64,000 nt of DNA, from positions 1 through 64,000 of the forward strand of contig QOQV01000002.1 in assembly GCA_003327435.1 (NCBI GenBank), written 5' to 3'. A program made the position numbers and the translations under genes. Positions 8,436 through 19,657 of this stretch are shown here, piece after piece (positions within the stretch are counted from its first letter, which is position 1; each line of letters opens with the position of its first letter). Below the pieces are notes generated by a model. It was not told the origin of the DNA. It did not search any database and saw only the letters and a program-made list of their open reading frames with translations. Origin of the DNA: Ignavibacteriota bacterium. GTDB taxonomy: Bacteria; Bacteroidota; Ignavibacteria; UBA10030; BY39.

Positions 8436-9548
8436 ATGCTTGATCATTTAAAAAATAAAAGAGTTGTGGTTGCGATGAGCGGTGGTGTGGATTCATCAAT
8501 CGCAGCTGCATTGTTAGTCGAAAAAGGTTGTGAGGTGATAGGAATTACTATTAAAACACACAACTTCGAAGATGTGGGTGGTAATTTTGCTCAGGAATCG
8601 AGTTGTTGCTCGATTGATGGGATAAATGATGCAAAACTTGTTGCTTCAAAGTTAGGCTTTCCGCATTATGTTCTGGATTTTAGTAAGGAATTCAGAAAGG
8701 AGGTTATAGATAATTTCATCAAAGAATATCTATCTGGCAATACTCCAAATCCCTGTGTAATATGTAATCGTACAATCAAATGGGAAGCTTTGATAAGGAA
8801 GGCACTTTCACTCGGTGCAGATTATATAGCAACTGGCCATTTTGCAAAAATCCGTTATGATGAAACATCTAAAAGATATATACTCTCACGTGGGAAGGAT
8901 ATATTGAAAGATCAATCGTATGCTTTGTGGGGTTTGACACAGGATTCACTTAGCAGAACAATTTTTCCACTTTCTGATTATACAAAATCTGAGGTCCGTG
9001 AACTGGCATCAAAGTTTGGATTAAATAATGCAACAAAAGGTGAGAGTTTCGAAATTTGTTTTATTCCGGATGATGATTATGGAAGATTTTTAAAAGAACA
9101 GAATCCAGATATAGTGAATAAATTGGAAGGTGGAAGCTTTATCTTGGATGGAAAAGTTGTTGGAAAACATAAAGGTTATCCGTTTTATACAATAGGACAG
9201 CGTAAAGGTCTTGGAATTGTCTTAGGAGAACCTGTTTATGTTTCTAAAATAGATGCTAATGCGAATATAATTTATCTTGGTCGAGAAGTCGACCTCTTTC
9301 ACCGAGGTTTAATAGCCCGAGATGTTAATTTAATAGCAGTTGATAATCTGAAAAATGGAATGAGAGTTAATGCAAAAGTCAGATACAAAGACGAAGGTTC
9401 GGAAGCATTTGCCGTTGAAACTGAGCCGGGTAAGTTGCAGGTTGTTTTTGATAAACCAAAGAGGGCTATAACACCCGGTCAATCTGTTGTACTATATTAC
9501 AAAGATGATGTTGTTGGTGGTGGAATCATTGATAAAGTTATAGAATAA
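8436..9548 (+). CDS. mnmA: tRNA-specific 2-thiouridylase MnmA
   Basis: A 370-residue enzyme that thiolates U34 of tRNAs for Glu, Gln and Lys, using ATP activation and relayed sulfur. The PP-loop is VVVAMSGGVDSS (10-21). The cysteine pair lies at TPNPCVICNRTIKW (Cys107, Cys110), and the second catalytic cysteine is Cys208 in EICFIPDDDYGRF. The GQRKGLGI motif and C-terminal beta-barrel domains complete a full-length protein. Where E. coli MnmA has an aspartate (DxxC), this one has CxxC, the variant that can offer three cysteines for an iron-sulfur cluster. It is followed after 15 bases by a carboxyltransferase gene with its own ribosome-binding site. Confidence 0.95.
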   Translation: MLDHLKNKRVVVAMSGGVDSSIAAALLVEKGCEVIGITIKTHNFEDVGGNFAQESSCCSIDGINDAKLVASKLGFPHYVLDFSKEFRKEVIDNFIKEYLSGNTPNPCVICNRTIKWEALIRKALSLGADYIATGHFAKIRYDETSKRYILSRGKDILKDQSYALWGLTQDSLSRTIFPLSDYTKSEVRELASKFGLNNATKGESFEICFIPDDDYGRFLKEQNPDIVNKLEGGSFILDGKVVGKHKGYPFYTIGQRKGLGIVLGEPVYVSKIDANANIIYLGREVDLFHRGLIARDVNLIAVDNLKNGMRVNAKVRYKDEGSEAFAVETEPGKLQVVFDKPKRAITPGQSVVLYYKDDVVGGGIIDKVIE

Positions 9549-9563
9549 CAATAAGGAGTCGTT

Positions 9564-11111
9564 ATGTCAAAAGATAAAATCCAGCAATTGAGGGATTTAA
9601 AAGAGAAAGCAAAGTTAGGCGGGGGTTTAAACAAAATTGAAGAACAACATAAGAAAGGGAAGCTAACTGCTCGCGAAAGAATTGATTTACTCCTTGATAA
9701 AAATAGTTTTGTTGAAACTGATATGTTAGTCGAGCATCGTTCACATGATTTTGGTTTGGAAAAACAAAAATATCCTGGTGATGGAGTAGTGACCGGAAGC
9801 GGGACTATAGATGGCAGATTGGTTTTTGTTTTCAGTCAGGATTTTACTGTATTTGGTGGTTCTCTTTCGGAAGCGCATGCAGAAAAAATTTGTAAAATTA
9901 TGGATGCTGCAATGAAAGTCGGTGCGCCAGTAATTGGATTGAACGATTCAGGGGGTGCTCGAATTCAGGAAGGAGTTGTGAGTCTGGGTGGTTATGCAGA
10001 AATATTTTTACGTAACACACTTGCATCAGGTGTGATACCACAAATCTCAGCTATAATGGGACCTTGTGCTGGAGGTGCTGTTTATTCACCTGCCATTACA
10101 GATTTTATTTTTATGGTGAAAGATACCAGCTATATGTTTGTAACAGGTCCGAATGTAGTTAAAACAGTAACTCACGAAGATGTTACTTATGAAGAACTCG
10201 GAGGTGCTTTAACGCATGCAACCAAAAGTGGAGTTGCACATTTTGCATGTGAGAATGAAATCGACTGCTTGATGAAAATCAGAAAGTTAATGAGTTACAT
10301 ACCATCAAACAACATTGATGACCCACCGTTTGTAGAGCCAAAGGATGACCCTTATCGAGAAATTAAGGATTTAAATACTGTAATTCCAGAGAATCCAAAT
10401 AAACCATATGATATGAAAGAAATTATCCGCTTGATTGTGGATGATAATGAATTTTTTGAAATTCATGAATTATTTGCACCAAATATTATCGTAGGTTTTG
10501 CTCGTATAGGTGGATATTCTGTTGGTATTGTTGCCAATCAGCCGGCTGTACTGGCTGGTGTATTGGATAACGACTCATCCATTAAAGGTGCCCGGTTTGT
10601 TCGTTTCTGCGATGCTTTTAATATTCCGCTGATCGTGTTCGAAGATGTACCGGGCTTTTTACCAGGTACGGATCAGGAATGGAGAGGTATAATTAAAAAC
10701 GGAGCCAAGTTGCTCTATGCATTTTGCGAAGCAACCGTGCCAAAAATTACAGTTATTACCCGTAAAGCTTATGGTGGTGCTTATGATGTGATGAATTCAA
10801 AACATATTAGAGGCGATTACAATTTTGCCTGGCCTAGTGCTGAAATTGCCGTTATGGGTCCGAAAGGTGCTGTCGAAATTATTTTTAAAAAAGAAATAGA
10901 AAAAGCCCAGGATAAAGAACTCGCCTTACAAATTAAAGAAGAAGAATATCGGGAAAAATTTGCTAATCCTTATATCGCTGCTGCAAGAGGTTATCTGGAT
11001 GATGTAATTGAACCCTCTAAAACCAGAGAATATCTTTATAAATCCTTAAAAATTCTTGAAAATAAAGTGGATTCTAATCCTAAAAAGAAACATGGAAACA
11101 TCCCCTTATGA
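9564..11111 (+). CDS. pccB: Acyl-CoA carboxylase carboxyltransferase subunit (propionyl-CoA carboxylase beta type)
   Basis: A 515-residue crotonase-fold carboxyltransferase with ribosome-binding site AAGGAG seven bases before ATG. It would transfer carboxyl from carboxybiotin to propionyl-CoA (or a related acyl-CoA). Diagnostic stretches are [36 protein letters not shown] in the N-terminal half, and [20 protein letters not shown] plus [11 protein letters not shown] in the C-terminal half, giving the two oxyanion-hole regions of the family. Length matches PccB and also the alpha subunit of methylmalonyl-CoA decarboxylase. No biotin carboxylase, biotin carrier or membrane decarboxylase subunit lies nearby, so the choice between these cannot be made here. 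Symbol is tentative. Confidence 0.88.
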   Translation: MSKDKIQQLRDLKEKAKLGGGLNKIEEQHKKGKLTARERIDLLLDKNSFVETDMLVEHRSHDFGLEKQKYPGDGVVTGSGTIDGRLVFVFSQDFTVFGGSLSEAHAEKICKIMDAAMKVGAPVIGLNDSGGARIQEGVVSLGGYAEIFLRNTLASGVIPQISAIMGPCAGGAVYSPAITDFIFMVKDTSYMFVTGPNVVKTVTHEDVTYEELGGALTHATKSGVAHFACENEIDCLMKIRKLMSYIPSNNIDDPPFVEPKDDPYREIKDLNTVIPENPNKPYDMKEIIRLIVDDNEFFEIHELFAPNIIVGFARIGGYSVGIVANQPAVLAGVLDNDSSIKGARFVRFCDAFNIPLIVFEDVPGFLPGTDQEWRGIIKNGAKLLYAFCEATVPKITVITRKAYGGAYDVMNSKHIRGDYNFAWPSAEIAVMGPKGAVEIIFKKEIEKAQDKELALQIKEEEYREKFANPYIAAARGYLDDVIEPSKTREYLYKSLKILENKVDSNPKKKHGNIPL

Positions 11112-11159
11112 ATATTCATAGGTAATACAAACAATTCTGTATTTTTTCTAAACTATATC

Positions 11160-11190
11160 TTGATTTTTTTCCTGTAATACCTTATATTGA
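11160..11190 (+). promoter_or_regulatory. Predicted promoter of the lytic transglycosylase gene
   Basis: TTG at 11160-11162, a 20-base spacer, then TATATTGA at 11183-11190, 21 bases before ATG. A slightly degenerate version of the TTTG-N20-TATATTT pattern. Confidence 0.3.
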
Positions 11191-11211
11191 AATAAATTAT
11201 TTTTAAAATAG

Positions 11212-13371
11212 ATGAATATAAAAAACATTTTTTACATATTACTTGCTTTTTTACTTATTGCTTGCACAGGGAGCGAGACGGTGAAAGAAAATTCCGGGCA
11301 AATTGCTTCTAAGAACCTTAATTTAAGTGATACATCTGTAACATCACCTGCGGACACGAGCGAATATATTGATGCAGATATTGATACACTTGTTGAAGAA
11401 AATGGAAATGAAACTTTATTGTCAGATTTGCTTGAAAGGGCAAGAAGGCATTATTTAAATGCACTCGAAGCTGAAAACTCAGGGGATTCACTCAAAAGTG
11501 CAGCAGAGTTTGAATATGCAATAGCTATATTAAACGAGATTAGTTACTATCCAAATATAGAGAAAAACCAGGATTTTAATGATTTAAGTCATAGTATAAT
11601 TGAAGATTATGAAATATACATTGCCAATATAGATTCTCTTGGTGCAGAGTCTTCGATTTTTGCGCTTCGTGAAAAGTTAAACCAGCTTTTGGAATCTGCA
11701 GAATCTCCAGAGCAATACATTCCAAGAGAGGTGATACCTGGCTTAAGTGTTCCGCTTGTGATAAATGGACTTGTTCAGTTAAACATCGATTATTTCCTGA
11801 CTAAGGGTAGGCACCATATGGAGAGATGGATAAAAAGGTCTGGGAAATATTTTCCAATGATGAAAAAAATATTTAAAGAAGAGGGTTTACCTGAAGAACT
11901 GGTGTATTTATCGATGATCGAAAGTGGACTAAATCCTTTTGCACGTTCCTGGGCAAAAGCAGTAGGTATTTGGCAGTTTATAAAAGGTACTGGAAAATTA
12001 TATGGTCTGGATGGTAATTGGTGGTATGATGAAAGAAGGGATATTGAAAAGGCGACACGCGCTGCTGCTCAGCATTTGAGAGATCTTTATAATGAATTTC
12101 AGGATTGGCATCTGGCAATTGCTGCATATAATTCAGGAGCTGGTAGAGTTAAATCCGCAATTAGGAGATCAGGAACAAATGTATTTTGGTTTTTAAGAAA
12201 TCATCTACCAAAGGAAACCAGAAATTATGTCCCTCAATATATTGCAGCTGCAGTAATTGCAATGAATCCTCAAAAATTCGGATTTGATATTGAACCTGAT
12301 CCGCCACTTGAATATGAGAGAATTGAGATTAATGAGTGTGTTGATTTAAAAATTCTCGCCGATTGTGCTGAAACTGATGTTGAAACCTTGAGAGAATTGA
12401 ATCCGGACTTGATTCAGTTCTGTACACCTCCAGGTGTTAAAGGATATCAACTTAAAATACCTGCAGGAAAGGCAGAGATATTTAAAGAAAAATATGCACA
12501 GGTTCCGGATGAAAAGAAAAGGGATTGGGCTGTTCATATTGTTCGTAAAGGCGAAACAATTAGTTCAATTGCAAAGAAATACGGTTTACCAAGATCATTG
12601 ATTGCTGAAGTAAACAATATAACAACGGGTACAAAACTCCGCGCTGGAAGATCTATCATTATCCCCGGTCCTGTAAAACCAAATGTTAATCTTGCTCTGG
12701 ATTATGATGGAGAAAATAGAGTAGATAAAAAGAAAAATAAAAAAGTTAATGTCAAAGATCGTGTTAGAATTACATACAAAATTAAACCAGGAGATACACT
12801 TAGCGATATAGCGGAAAAATTTGGAGTAAGAATAAGTGATATAAGAAACTGGAATAATATACCTTATGGTAAAAAAATTAAAGCGAACTCCACAATTGAT
12901 TTATATGTGAGACCTGGAATTGCCAGTGAATATAATCTTGTTGAACAAGTAAATAAGAATACAACAGTTGAAAAATCTAAAAGAAGTGGAGTAAATAGTT
13001 CATTATGGAAAGTGCACAGGGTTCAACCTAATGAAACCCTTTCCCAGATCGCGAAGAAATATGGTGTAACAGCACAGGATATAAAAAATTGGAATGGCTT
13101 GAAAACTAATACCATTGTTGTTGGACAGGAACTTGAAATATACCTTATTTCTGATGGAGAAAATAATTCTGGAGCGATAAACCAGAGTAAGAATATTCAA
13201 GCAAATGGTAAAAAAATTATTCAACATAAAGTAAAGCAAGGCGAAACTTTATATTCAATTGCATCGCTATATAAAGTTAAGATATCTGAAATAAAAAAAT
13301 GGAATAATATCAAAAGCAATATATTGCGTGAAGGCCAACTGGTGATAATTTATGTTGACAGGGAAGCCTGA
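11212..13371 (+). CDS. Lipoprotein lytic transglycosylase with four LysM domains (MltD-like)
   Basis: A 719-residue lipoprotein with signal peptide and lipobox LIAC (Cys19). The SLT domain covers about 225-365, with catalytic Glu237 in [13 protein letters not shown], then [17 protein letters not shown] and [14 protein letters not shown], the usual family 1 motifs. It cleaves peptidoglycan glycan strands to 1,6-anhydro ends. Four LysM peptidoglycan-binding repeats follow at about 440-489, 520-568, 600-645 and 670-717, each beginning with an xHxVxxGETL-type core. A charged linker ([15 protein letters not shown]) separates the first two. A coiled segment (about 55-160) precedes the catalytic domain. 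It is likely outer-membrane anchored, facing the periplasm. Confidence 0.92.
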   Translation: MNIKNIFYILLAFLLIACTGSETVKENSGQIASKNLNLSDTSVTSPADTSEYIDADIDTLVEENGNETLLSDLLERARRHYLNALEAENSGDSLKSAAEFEYAIAILNEISYYPNIEKNQDFNDLSHSIIEDYEIYIANIDSLGAESSIFALREKLNQLLESAESPEQYIPREVIPGLSVPLVINGLVQLNIDYFLTKGRHHMERWIKRSGKYFPMMKKIFKEEGLPEELVYLSMIESGLNPFARSWAKAVGIWQFIKGTGKLYGLDGNWWYDERRDIEKATRAAAQHLRDLYNEFQDWHLAIAAYNSGAGRVKSAIRRSGTNVFWFLRNHLPKETRNYVPQYIAAAVIAMNPQKFGFDIEPDPPLEYERIEINECVDLKILADCAETDVETLRELNPDLIQFCTPPGVKGYQLKIPAGKAEIFKEKYAQVPDEKKRDWAVHIVRKGETISSIAKKYGLPRSLIAEVNNITTGTKLRAGRSIIIPGPVKPNVNLALDYDGENRVDKKKNKKVNVKDRVRITYKIKPGDTLSDIAEKFGVRISDIRNWNNIPYGKKIKANSTIDLYVRPGIASEYNLVEQVNKNTTVEKSKRSGVNSSLWKVHRVQPNETLSQIAKKYGVTAQDIKNWNGLKTNTIVVGQELEIYLISDGENNSGAINQSKNIQANGKKIIQHKVKQGETLYSIASLYKVKISEIKKWNNIKSNILREGQLVIIYVDREA

Positions 13372-13444
13372 GATTTATTTTGTATTCTTCTTTAAATTTT
13401 CATATATTGATTTAACAAAATTTAAATATAATCGGAAAATTTAA

Positions 13445-15589
13445 ATGCGTAAAGTACTTTTATTATTTTGCATTGCGACAGGTGTATATGCGCAAAATTT
13501 AGATCAACCACTACCGTTCTCAAAACCCTCCGATAAAGATCAGCGTCAGGTTGTAAATGTTGGGAATTTGCAGTTAACAGTGACTAATTATGGAACACTG
13601 GGAACTCGTAATGCCTATTGGCCCCAGCAATTTGCAGCTGAATATCCAAAAGGTTCGCGAATTGAGCATCTTTATCAGGGTGGTGTGTGGTTTGGTGCAA
13701 TATCCAGAAAACGCGGTAGAGCGGGTGTATCAACAGGTGCTACAGACAGATGCGGAAGTGGTACTACAGGTTTACATTACGAATTCTCATCAGAACCAGG
13801 TGCATCAATTTTAAAAAGATCAATTGATCCTTTCTCAGGATTACAAACCGAAGGTGCTGTTAGCGAACTGGATTTTGTCTGTGAATATACAGACAAATAC
13901 ACTCGTGATCCAGTTACTGGCGATTCGATTCCTTATCATATGCCACTGGGTATAACAGTGCATCAGGAGAGTTATGCCTGGAGTTTACCAACGGCAGATT
14001 TTTTTGTCATCCTAAGTTATACTTTTACAAATACTGGTTATCGGGATCCAAACACAGGTGTTACAGTCAAAGATACACTTGATTCTGTTTATGTTGGACT
14101 ATGGAACAATTTTGTGGTTAGAAATACAAATTTTGTTAGACCAGGCACAACAGGATATTTTAATGTTGCAGCTGGTTATGATTCAGTTCGTCGTATGGCT
14201 TATGCATTTGATTTTGATGGTAATAACCAAGGACCACCAGCAAATAGCTATGTAGCAATGAAATTATTGGGGTCTAATCCATTCCCGAAAAACATTGATT
14301 CCTTAGCAGATCTCGCAACTAAGACATATTTCAATGCATGGACCTTTAGAGCTTCTACTGGTGAAGTTGAATATTATTCACCAACATTTGAAGATGAAGA
14401 TCCAAATCGTTGGGCTAATAGATATGCACGAATGACGGCAACAATGTATCCACAGAGTAAAATTGATGCACTGCGCCTTGCACCAAAGAATGTTACCTTA
14501 TTGCTCTCTACTGGTCCGTTCGAAACACTTTATCCTGATTCGAGTATGACTGTGGTTTTTGCAATAGTAACTGCAAAAAAATTCGGTCAGGATCATGCAA
14601 GGTTTGACACACCAGAACAAAGATCAATTCTCTTCACTAACCTCGACTGGGCTCAAAAAACTTATGATGGTGAGGATCAAAACGGAAATAATATTTTAGA
14701 TGAAGGTGAAGATTTTAATGGAAACGGAATTTTAGATCGTTATAGTTTGCCTCAACCTCCACGACGCCCAAAAGTTCGAGTTGAAATAGGTGATAGAGAT
14801 GTAACACTTTACTGGGATAAATCAGCCGAAAGCTCGGTTGATCCAATTTCTCAGGAAAAGGATTTCGAAGGTTACAGAATTTATAGAAGTAATCCTGGCT
14901 TGGATATTACTTCACCCGAAGAATTTCTCCTTAATATGTCATTAATTGCGGAATATGATATTCCTGAAAACAATATCGGCTACGATGTTGGATTCTCTAA
15001 GATATTGCTCCCTGAAGCAAAATATTTCCCAGGTGATACGGTTGCTTACTGGTACCGTTTTCCACCTCCAGATATGGGTTTAACTCACTTGAATGGTTGG
15101 CAGTATTTATATGGAATAACTGCATACGACAGGGGTGACTCTGTCAATAAATTGCCAAGCCTCGAAAGTGCAAAAGTTTTAAAAAGAGTAGTTCCAGGAA
15201 CTGCTCCAAGTTCTAATACTGGCACTGAAATTGGAGTTTATCCAAATCCATATTATGTTAGGGCATACTGGGAAGGTACAGGCGGAGAAAGAAACAGGAA
15301 ATTAATATTTTACAATTTGCCAGCTCGTTGTGAAATAAGAATATATACACTTGCAGGTGATATTGTTGCAACTATTCAGCACGACGCAGCAACATACGAT
15401 GGTTCAGATATCGAATGGTTCAGGAAATTCGAAACAATTCGAGAAAAAATCCAATTCTCGGGTGGCGAACATGCCTGGGATCTAATTTCACGCTATGATC
15501 AAACAATTGCAACTGGGCTTTATCTTTTTAGTGTAAAAGATTTAGACACAGGTGATATTAAAGTCGGAAAGTTTTTAGTAATTAAATAA
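13445..15589 (+). CDS. Large secreted surface protein with T9SS-like C-terminus
   Basis: A 714-residue exported protein (signal peptide to about residue 16, cleavage after VYA). No enzyme domain is recognised. Near residues 408-430 it carries paired acidic loops (EDQNGNNILDEGED, then DFNGNGILDRY) resembling calcium-binding EF-hand/dockerin-like loops. A fibronectin-III-like segment follows (RPKVRVEIGDRDVTLYWD and GYRIYRSNPG). The C-terminus has VYPNPYYV and ends YLFSVKDLDTG...KFLVIK, a divergent type A T9SS sorting domain. It is the first gene of a six-gene envelope operon and most likely exposed on the cell surface. Function unknown. Confidence 0.75.
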   Translation: MRKVLLLFCIATGVYAQNLDQPLPFSKPSDKDQRQVVNVGNLQLTVTNYGTLGTRNAYWPQQFAAEYPKGSRIEHLYQGGVWFGAISRKRGRAGVSTGATDRCGSGTTGLHYEFSSEPGASILKRSIDPFSGLQTEGAVSELDFVCEYTDKYTRDPVTGDSIPYHMPLGITVHQESYAWSLPTADFFVILSYTFTNTGYRDPNTGVTVKDTLDSVYVGLWNNFVVRNTNFVRPGTTGYFNVAAGYDSVRRMAYAFDFDGNNQGPPANSYVAMKLLGSNPFPKNIDSLADLATKTYFNAWTFRASTGEVEYYSPTFEDEDPNRWANRYARMTATMYPQSKIDALRLAPKNVTLLLSTGPFETLYPDSSMTVVFAIVTAKKFGQDHARFDTPEQRSILFTNLDWAQKTYDGEDQNGNNILDEGEDFNGNGILDRYSLPQPPRRPKVRVEIGDRDVTLYWDKSAESSVDPISQEKDFEGYRIYRSNPGLDITSPEEFLLNMSLIAEYDIPENNIGYDVGFSKILLPEAKYFPGDTVAYWYRFPPPDMGLTHLNGWQYLYGITAYDRGDSVNKLPSLESAKVLKRVVPGTAPSSNTGTEIGVYPNPYYVRAYWEGTGGERNRKLIFYNLPARCEIRIYTLAGDIVATIQHDAATYDGSDIEWFRKFETIREKIQFSGGEHAWDLISRYDQTIATGLYLFSVKDLDTGDIKVGKFLVIK

Positions 15590-15604
15590 AAAGGAATGTT
15601 AACA

Positions 15605-17839
15605 ATGAAAAATACTTTAAAAATAATTTTTGCTTTAATGATTTTATTTCAAGTTTCTTTGTCACAAGAATTATATCCATTAAAAAAGATTAGAGATATT
15701 CAATTTAAACCAATTGACTCTTTATTTTTAGCTGATCAGCTACAAAACAGCGTACCACAACGTTGGACTTTACAATCTTGCAATTTCTTGGGTGATACAG
15801 TGAGAATTGTTGGTGTTTGTGTCATTCCTCCAAAAGTTCTCACATACACAACCTTCGGTTACAATATGGTTGTTGCTGATACAGGTTATACTGGTGCTTT
15901 TGGTTATATATTTATAAGACCACCAATTTCAAGCACAACTAATCCAGGTGATACAATATATTATCAAAGCATACTTAATGTGGAAAGGGGGGACCTTGTT
16001 GAAATAGTTGGTAGAGTTTGGGATTTCCCTGGACCAGGTGAATCTGGTTTTCCGACTATGAATAGCATGACTCAAATAATTCCTTTAAGAGATCCAAATT
16101 TTACACTTTTGGGAACTGCTGAAGTACCACCTCCTATAAAGATGGAAACATCAGATTTTTATGAAGGAATTTTTCCTGGTGGTAAAATTAAATTTTCTAC
16201 AGGTGAACCTTTCGAAAGTGGGTATGTTGAGCTAACCAATTTGACTGTGAATTCCTGGTTAAATACAACAAATGGAACTGTAAACCTGATGGATGATTAT
16301 GGAAATATGATTTCAACCTATGATGCATCAAAATGGTGGACACTCAGAACATTCAGAGACCCGAATTCACCTTATACCTCAATTTTTCCAATTAATACTC
16401 GCATTGATACAATACGTGGTTGGATAACGACTGTATCTGGTTCTGAAAATCCGAGAGGTTATCGTATTGCTCCAGTATATACGAATGATGTCGTCATTGG
16501 TATCTCCCGTCCTCAAATATCATCTGTTAGAAGATATCCAGTTATAGTTACTCCAGATACCACAGCAAGGATTGAAGCTGTAATTAGGAAAAGTTACGGT
16601 GGGGTGGATGTTAGAGATAGATTAATATTTTATAGTTTTGACAACGGTCCTTTTATTGTTGATACAATGCAAGCAATTGTAAACGATTCTCTATATTATG
16701 GCATTATTCCTGCTCAACCACTTGGAACTTTTGTAAAATATTTTCTCAAAGCAGTTGATATTAACGACAACAGCACTATATCGGCGAGCGGTGCGGGTGG
16801 TGGGTTAGGTGCTGATACATCGAAAGGGTTCTATTTCTACAAAGTCACTGACGGAAACTTGACAATTAAAGATGTTCAATTTACTCCTTTTTCAAATGGA
16901 AGGAGTCCATTTGTAGGTGCTGTTACAACCGTTAGAGGTATCGTAACTGCTGATACAAGTGATATTGGTCCTTCTCCAAGGACATCTGGTGGTACAAGCT
17001 CCTGGTATCTGCAATCTGGAAATGCTCCTGCCTCTGGAATCTGGGTATATGGAATTATCCCAGAATTATATAATCTCCGAAAAGGAGATAGTGTCGCCAT
17101 AACTGGTACAGTTCAGGAAAACTTTGATGTTACAAGAATTGGTAATGTATCAGCAGTGGAAATTATCTCAAGCGACAATCCATTACCTGAACCTGTTAAA
17201 CTCACAACGGGAATATTCGGACCAAATGCTGGAAATGGTGATCTATTCGCCGAACCTTATGAAGGTATGCTTGTAGAATTTGATACTGTTACGGTAACAG
17301 ATATCTGGCCAACTTATGCAGATCCAACCGAATTCACTGTAAGTGATGGGACTGGTAATATTATCGTTAGGCGTGATGGTAAGAATTTTTATTCAAATGT
17401 TCAAAATGATACATTGTTTAATATGACGATTGTGAAAGTTGGTGATAAATTTTCCAAATTACGTGGTATAATTTTCTATAGTTTTAATAGATATAAAGTT
17501 TGTCCACGCACAAATGCTGATTTTGGTACATATTTGCCGACTTCCGTTGAAGATAAACTTGATGCACCAATACCTTTAAGATATGAACTTGCAAATAATT
17601 ACCCGAATCCGTTTAACCCCAAAACAACGATTGAATATGCACTTCCAAAAGAAGATTTTGTTACCTTGAAAGTATATAATCTATTAGGTCAAGAGGTTGC
17701 AACACTCAAGAATGAGTTTCAGAAACCAGGAAGATATAGAGTTACATTTGATGGTTCAAAATTTTCATCAGGCATTTATTTCTACAAATTGCAAACCTCA
17801 AGTTTCAATCAAGTTAAAAAAATGCTCCTTGTAAAATAA
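15605..17839 (+). CDS. Secreted T9SS protein with OB-fold-like domains
   Basis: A 744-residue exported protein. ATG 15605 is chosen over ATG 15596 because AAGGA at 15591-15595 abuts the earlier codon but is nine bases before the later one. The signal peptide ends near LSQE. Repeated segments such as VVGVCVIPPKV, AVTTVRGIVTADTSD and RKGDSVAITGTVQE look like OB-fold strands of the type found next to extracellular nucleases, but no nuclease active site was seen. The C-terminus is a classic sorting domain: NYPNPFNPKTTIEYALP, VYNLLGQEVATL, then SGIYFYKL and KKMLLVK. It lies 15 bases after the preceding gene in the envelope operon. Role unknown, probably surface binding. Confidence 0.78.
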   Translation: MKNTLKIIFALMILFQVSLSQELYPLKKIRDIQFKPIDSLFLADQLQNSVPQRWTLQSCNFLGDTVRIVGVCVIPPKVLTYTTFGYNMVVADTGYTGAFGYIFIRPPISSTTNPGDTIYYQSILNVERGDLVEIVGRVWDFPGPGESGFPTMNSMTQIIPLRDPNFTLLGTAEVPPPIKMETSDFYEGIFPGGKIKFSTGEPFESGYVELTNLTVNSWLNTTNGTVNLMDDYGNMISTYDASKWWTLRTFRDPNSPYTSIFPINTRIDTIRGWITTVSGSENPRGYRIAPVYTNDVVIGISRPQISSVRRYPVIVTPDTTARIEAVIRKSYGGVDVRDRLIFYSFDNGPFIVDTMQAIVNDSLYYGIIPAQPLGTFVKYFLKAVDINDNSTISASGAGGGLGADTSKGFYFYKVTDGNLTIKDVQFTPFSNGRSPFVGAVTTVRGIVTADTSDIGPSPRTSGGTSSWYLQSGNAPASGIWVYGIIPELYNLRKGDSVAITGTVQENFDVTRIGNVSAVEIISSDNPLPEPVKLTTGIFGPNAGNGDLFAEPYEGMLVEFDTVTVTDIWPTYADPTEFTVSDGTGNIIVRRDGKNFYSNVQNDTLFNMTIVKVGDKFSKLRGIIFYSFNRYKVCPRTNADFGTYLPTSVEDKLDAPIPLRYELANNYPNPFNPKTTIEYALPKEDFVTLKVYNLLGQEVATLKNEFQKPGRYRVTFDGSKFSSGIYFYKLQTSSFNQVKKMLLVK

Positions 17840-17851
17840 TTGGAGATATGA

Positions 17852-19636
17852 ATGTTTAAATTCATTAAATATTTATTCATCTTTGTTTCGGTAATATTTT
17901 TAATAAATAGTTGCCGTAAAGATGACACTATTACTAAACCAAAACCAAATCAGCCACCCAGGACATTTTTGTGGATACAAACAGATACAACACAAGAACT
18001 GAATCCGACAATTAGCAGACAAATTATTCGCTGGTGGGGTGAAGATCCAGATGGGTTAATTCGCGGTTACTTGTTTGCATATTTCAATACTGATAGTGTA
18101 CCTCCAAATACAATTCCTGATACATTGGGTTATAGCTGGGTTGTGAAGAATGACACTGCTATGGCTTTTCCGCTTTTTACGGCTCGTGAAAGGTTTACTG
18201 TAATAGTGCGCGCTGTGGATAATACATTTAAAGAACAACTTGATGTAGGTGCAATTGTTAGATTAAAACCTGTGCCTTTCTGGGATAAAAATATGAATAA
18301 ATTCCTAGATAATGGAGATGTAGAGTTGGTAACAATGAAGGAAGCAATTGATCCTACTGGTGCGAAGCAAATTTTTCCCATTAAAAACACACCTCCTGTT
18401 GTAGAGTTTGCAAAAGACCCACTTGATCCGTTGAAAACTATTCAACAACCGGATACAACTTTTCCTGTTGCTACCTTCAGCTGGGTTGGAACTGATTTAG
18501 ATGGTGATCAAACAATAAAAAGTTACAGGATTAATCTTAACGCACCAAATGATACGTCTCGTTGGTTTGAATTTCCAGCATATAATACAATGATTACGAT
18601 TGAAGCACCGCGTTCTAAAACAGATGGTGCAACCGGTGAAGTTACTGCTAATGTTTATTCTGGAATTTTCCCAACAATGTTTAAGATTGGTGAGGTTCAA
18701 GGGTTAAAGCTCAATGATACAAACCGTATATATTTACAGGCAAAAGATTTAGCTGGAGATTTTAGTCCTGTTGTATCTCTTCCAAGTGGGAATAAAATCT
18801 GGTATGTTAAAAAACCAACAAGTAAATTACTTGTAGTTTCAAATTACGGTTCAGCAGATTTGCCAACGATTATTGGAAATTATCGTAACTGGTTTAATGC
18901 TATAGATACTTTTCCTGGTGTAAGTTATCCTCGTAATTTTGGTAACTTCGACTGGCTTGATATTCGTCGTGGTGCTACTGACACAAAAGTTGGTGACTTA
19001 GTTCCACCAATTTTAAATCCAGCGATGGTTCGGACATTATTGTTATTTGACTATGTTTTCTGGTTCACTGATTATATCCCTGATACATGGGCACATATGT
19101 ATTCAGTAGCACAATTCCCATTGTACTTGTATAATGGAGCTGGAGGGAAAGTTGTTTATACAACACGATTTGGATATTATTTGGGCGATCCTCGCGGCTC
19201 ACTTGTCGATTTCGCTCCGGTGGACACGGTGAGAACAACTTTAATTGATACACGAATTCCAAATGATTGGCCAGTGTATCCAGATTCTACTTATCCGAGT
19301 GTACTGTTACCAAATCCATTCCCAACAATGCGGTTTAATCCTGCTCCAACTCAAGGTGGTGCTTTATCACTCTTTGTAAGAGATATATACAAACGTGCGG
19401 ATGCTAAATATATTTTAAAGATACCACCTGTCCCTGGCCGTGTTCCTCCTAACGCTTATTGGACAGGCCCAGTTAATATAGGAGTTATTGATGGTGCTAA
19501 AACATTTGTTTTCTTAAGTATGCCTCTTCATTTGATGAACGGAACAACCAAAGTTTGGCCAGATCGTCCTGGCGAAGATGGGAAAGGTGTACCCGCTTTC
19601 TTAAAACGTGTATTTATTGATGAATTTGGTGGCTAA
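17852..19636 (+). CDS. Surface lipoprotein of unknown function
   Basis: A 594-residue lipoprotein with signal peptide and lipobox INSC (Cys21), followed by RKDD, then a proline-rich linker (KPKPNQPPRTF). An immunoglobulin/fibronectin-like region is suggested at about 35-110 (IRWWGEDPDGLIRGYLFAY) and again at about 185-280 (SWVGTDLDGDQTIKSYRINL). The rest is not recognised. The first Ig-like region and the aspartate-rich W-x-DPDG motif recur in both, suggesting a duplicated domain. Twelve bases separate it from the preceding T9SS protein and about 20 from the TonB receptor, so it is probably an accessory lipoprotein of that receptor. Confidence 0.7.
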   Translation: MFKFIKYLFIFVSVIFLINSCRKDDTITKPKPNQPPRTFLWIQTDTTQELNPTISRQIIRWWGEDPDGLIRGYLFAYFNTDSVPPNTIPDTLGYSWVVKNDTAMAFPLFTARERFTVIVRAVDNTFKEQLDVGAIVRLKPVPFWDKNMNKFLDNGDVELVTMKEAIDPTGAKQIFPIKNTPPVVEFAKDPLDPLKTIQQPDTTFPVATFSWVGTDLDGDQTIKSYRINLNAPNDTSRWFEFPAYNTMITIEAPRSKTDGATGEVTANVYSGIFPTMFKIGEVQGLKLNDTNRIYLQAKDLAGDFSPVVSLPSGNKIWYVKKPTSKLLVVSNYGSADLPTIIGNYRNWFNAIDTFPGVSYPRNFGNFDWLDIRRGATDTKVGDLVPPILNPAMVRTLLLFDYVFWFTDYIPDTWAHMYSVAQFPLYLYNGAGGKVVYTTRFGYYLGDPRGSLVDFAPVDTVRTTLIDTRIPNDWPVYPDSTYPSVLLPNPFPTMRFNPAPTQGGALSLFVRDIYKRADAKYILKIPPVPGRVPPNAYWTGPVNIGVIDGAKTFVFLSMPLHLMNGTTKVWPDRPGEDGKGVPAFLKRVFIDEFGG

Positions 19637-19657
19637 AAATGAATTTCGGAGTATAAT

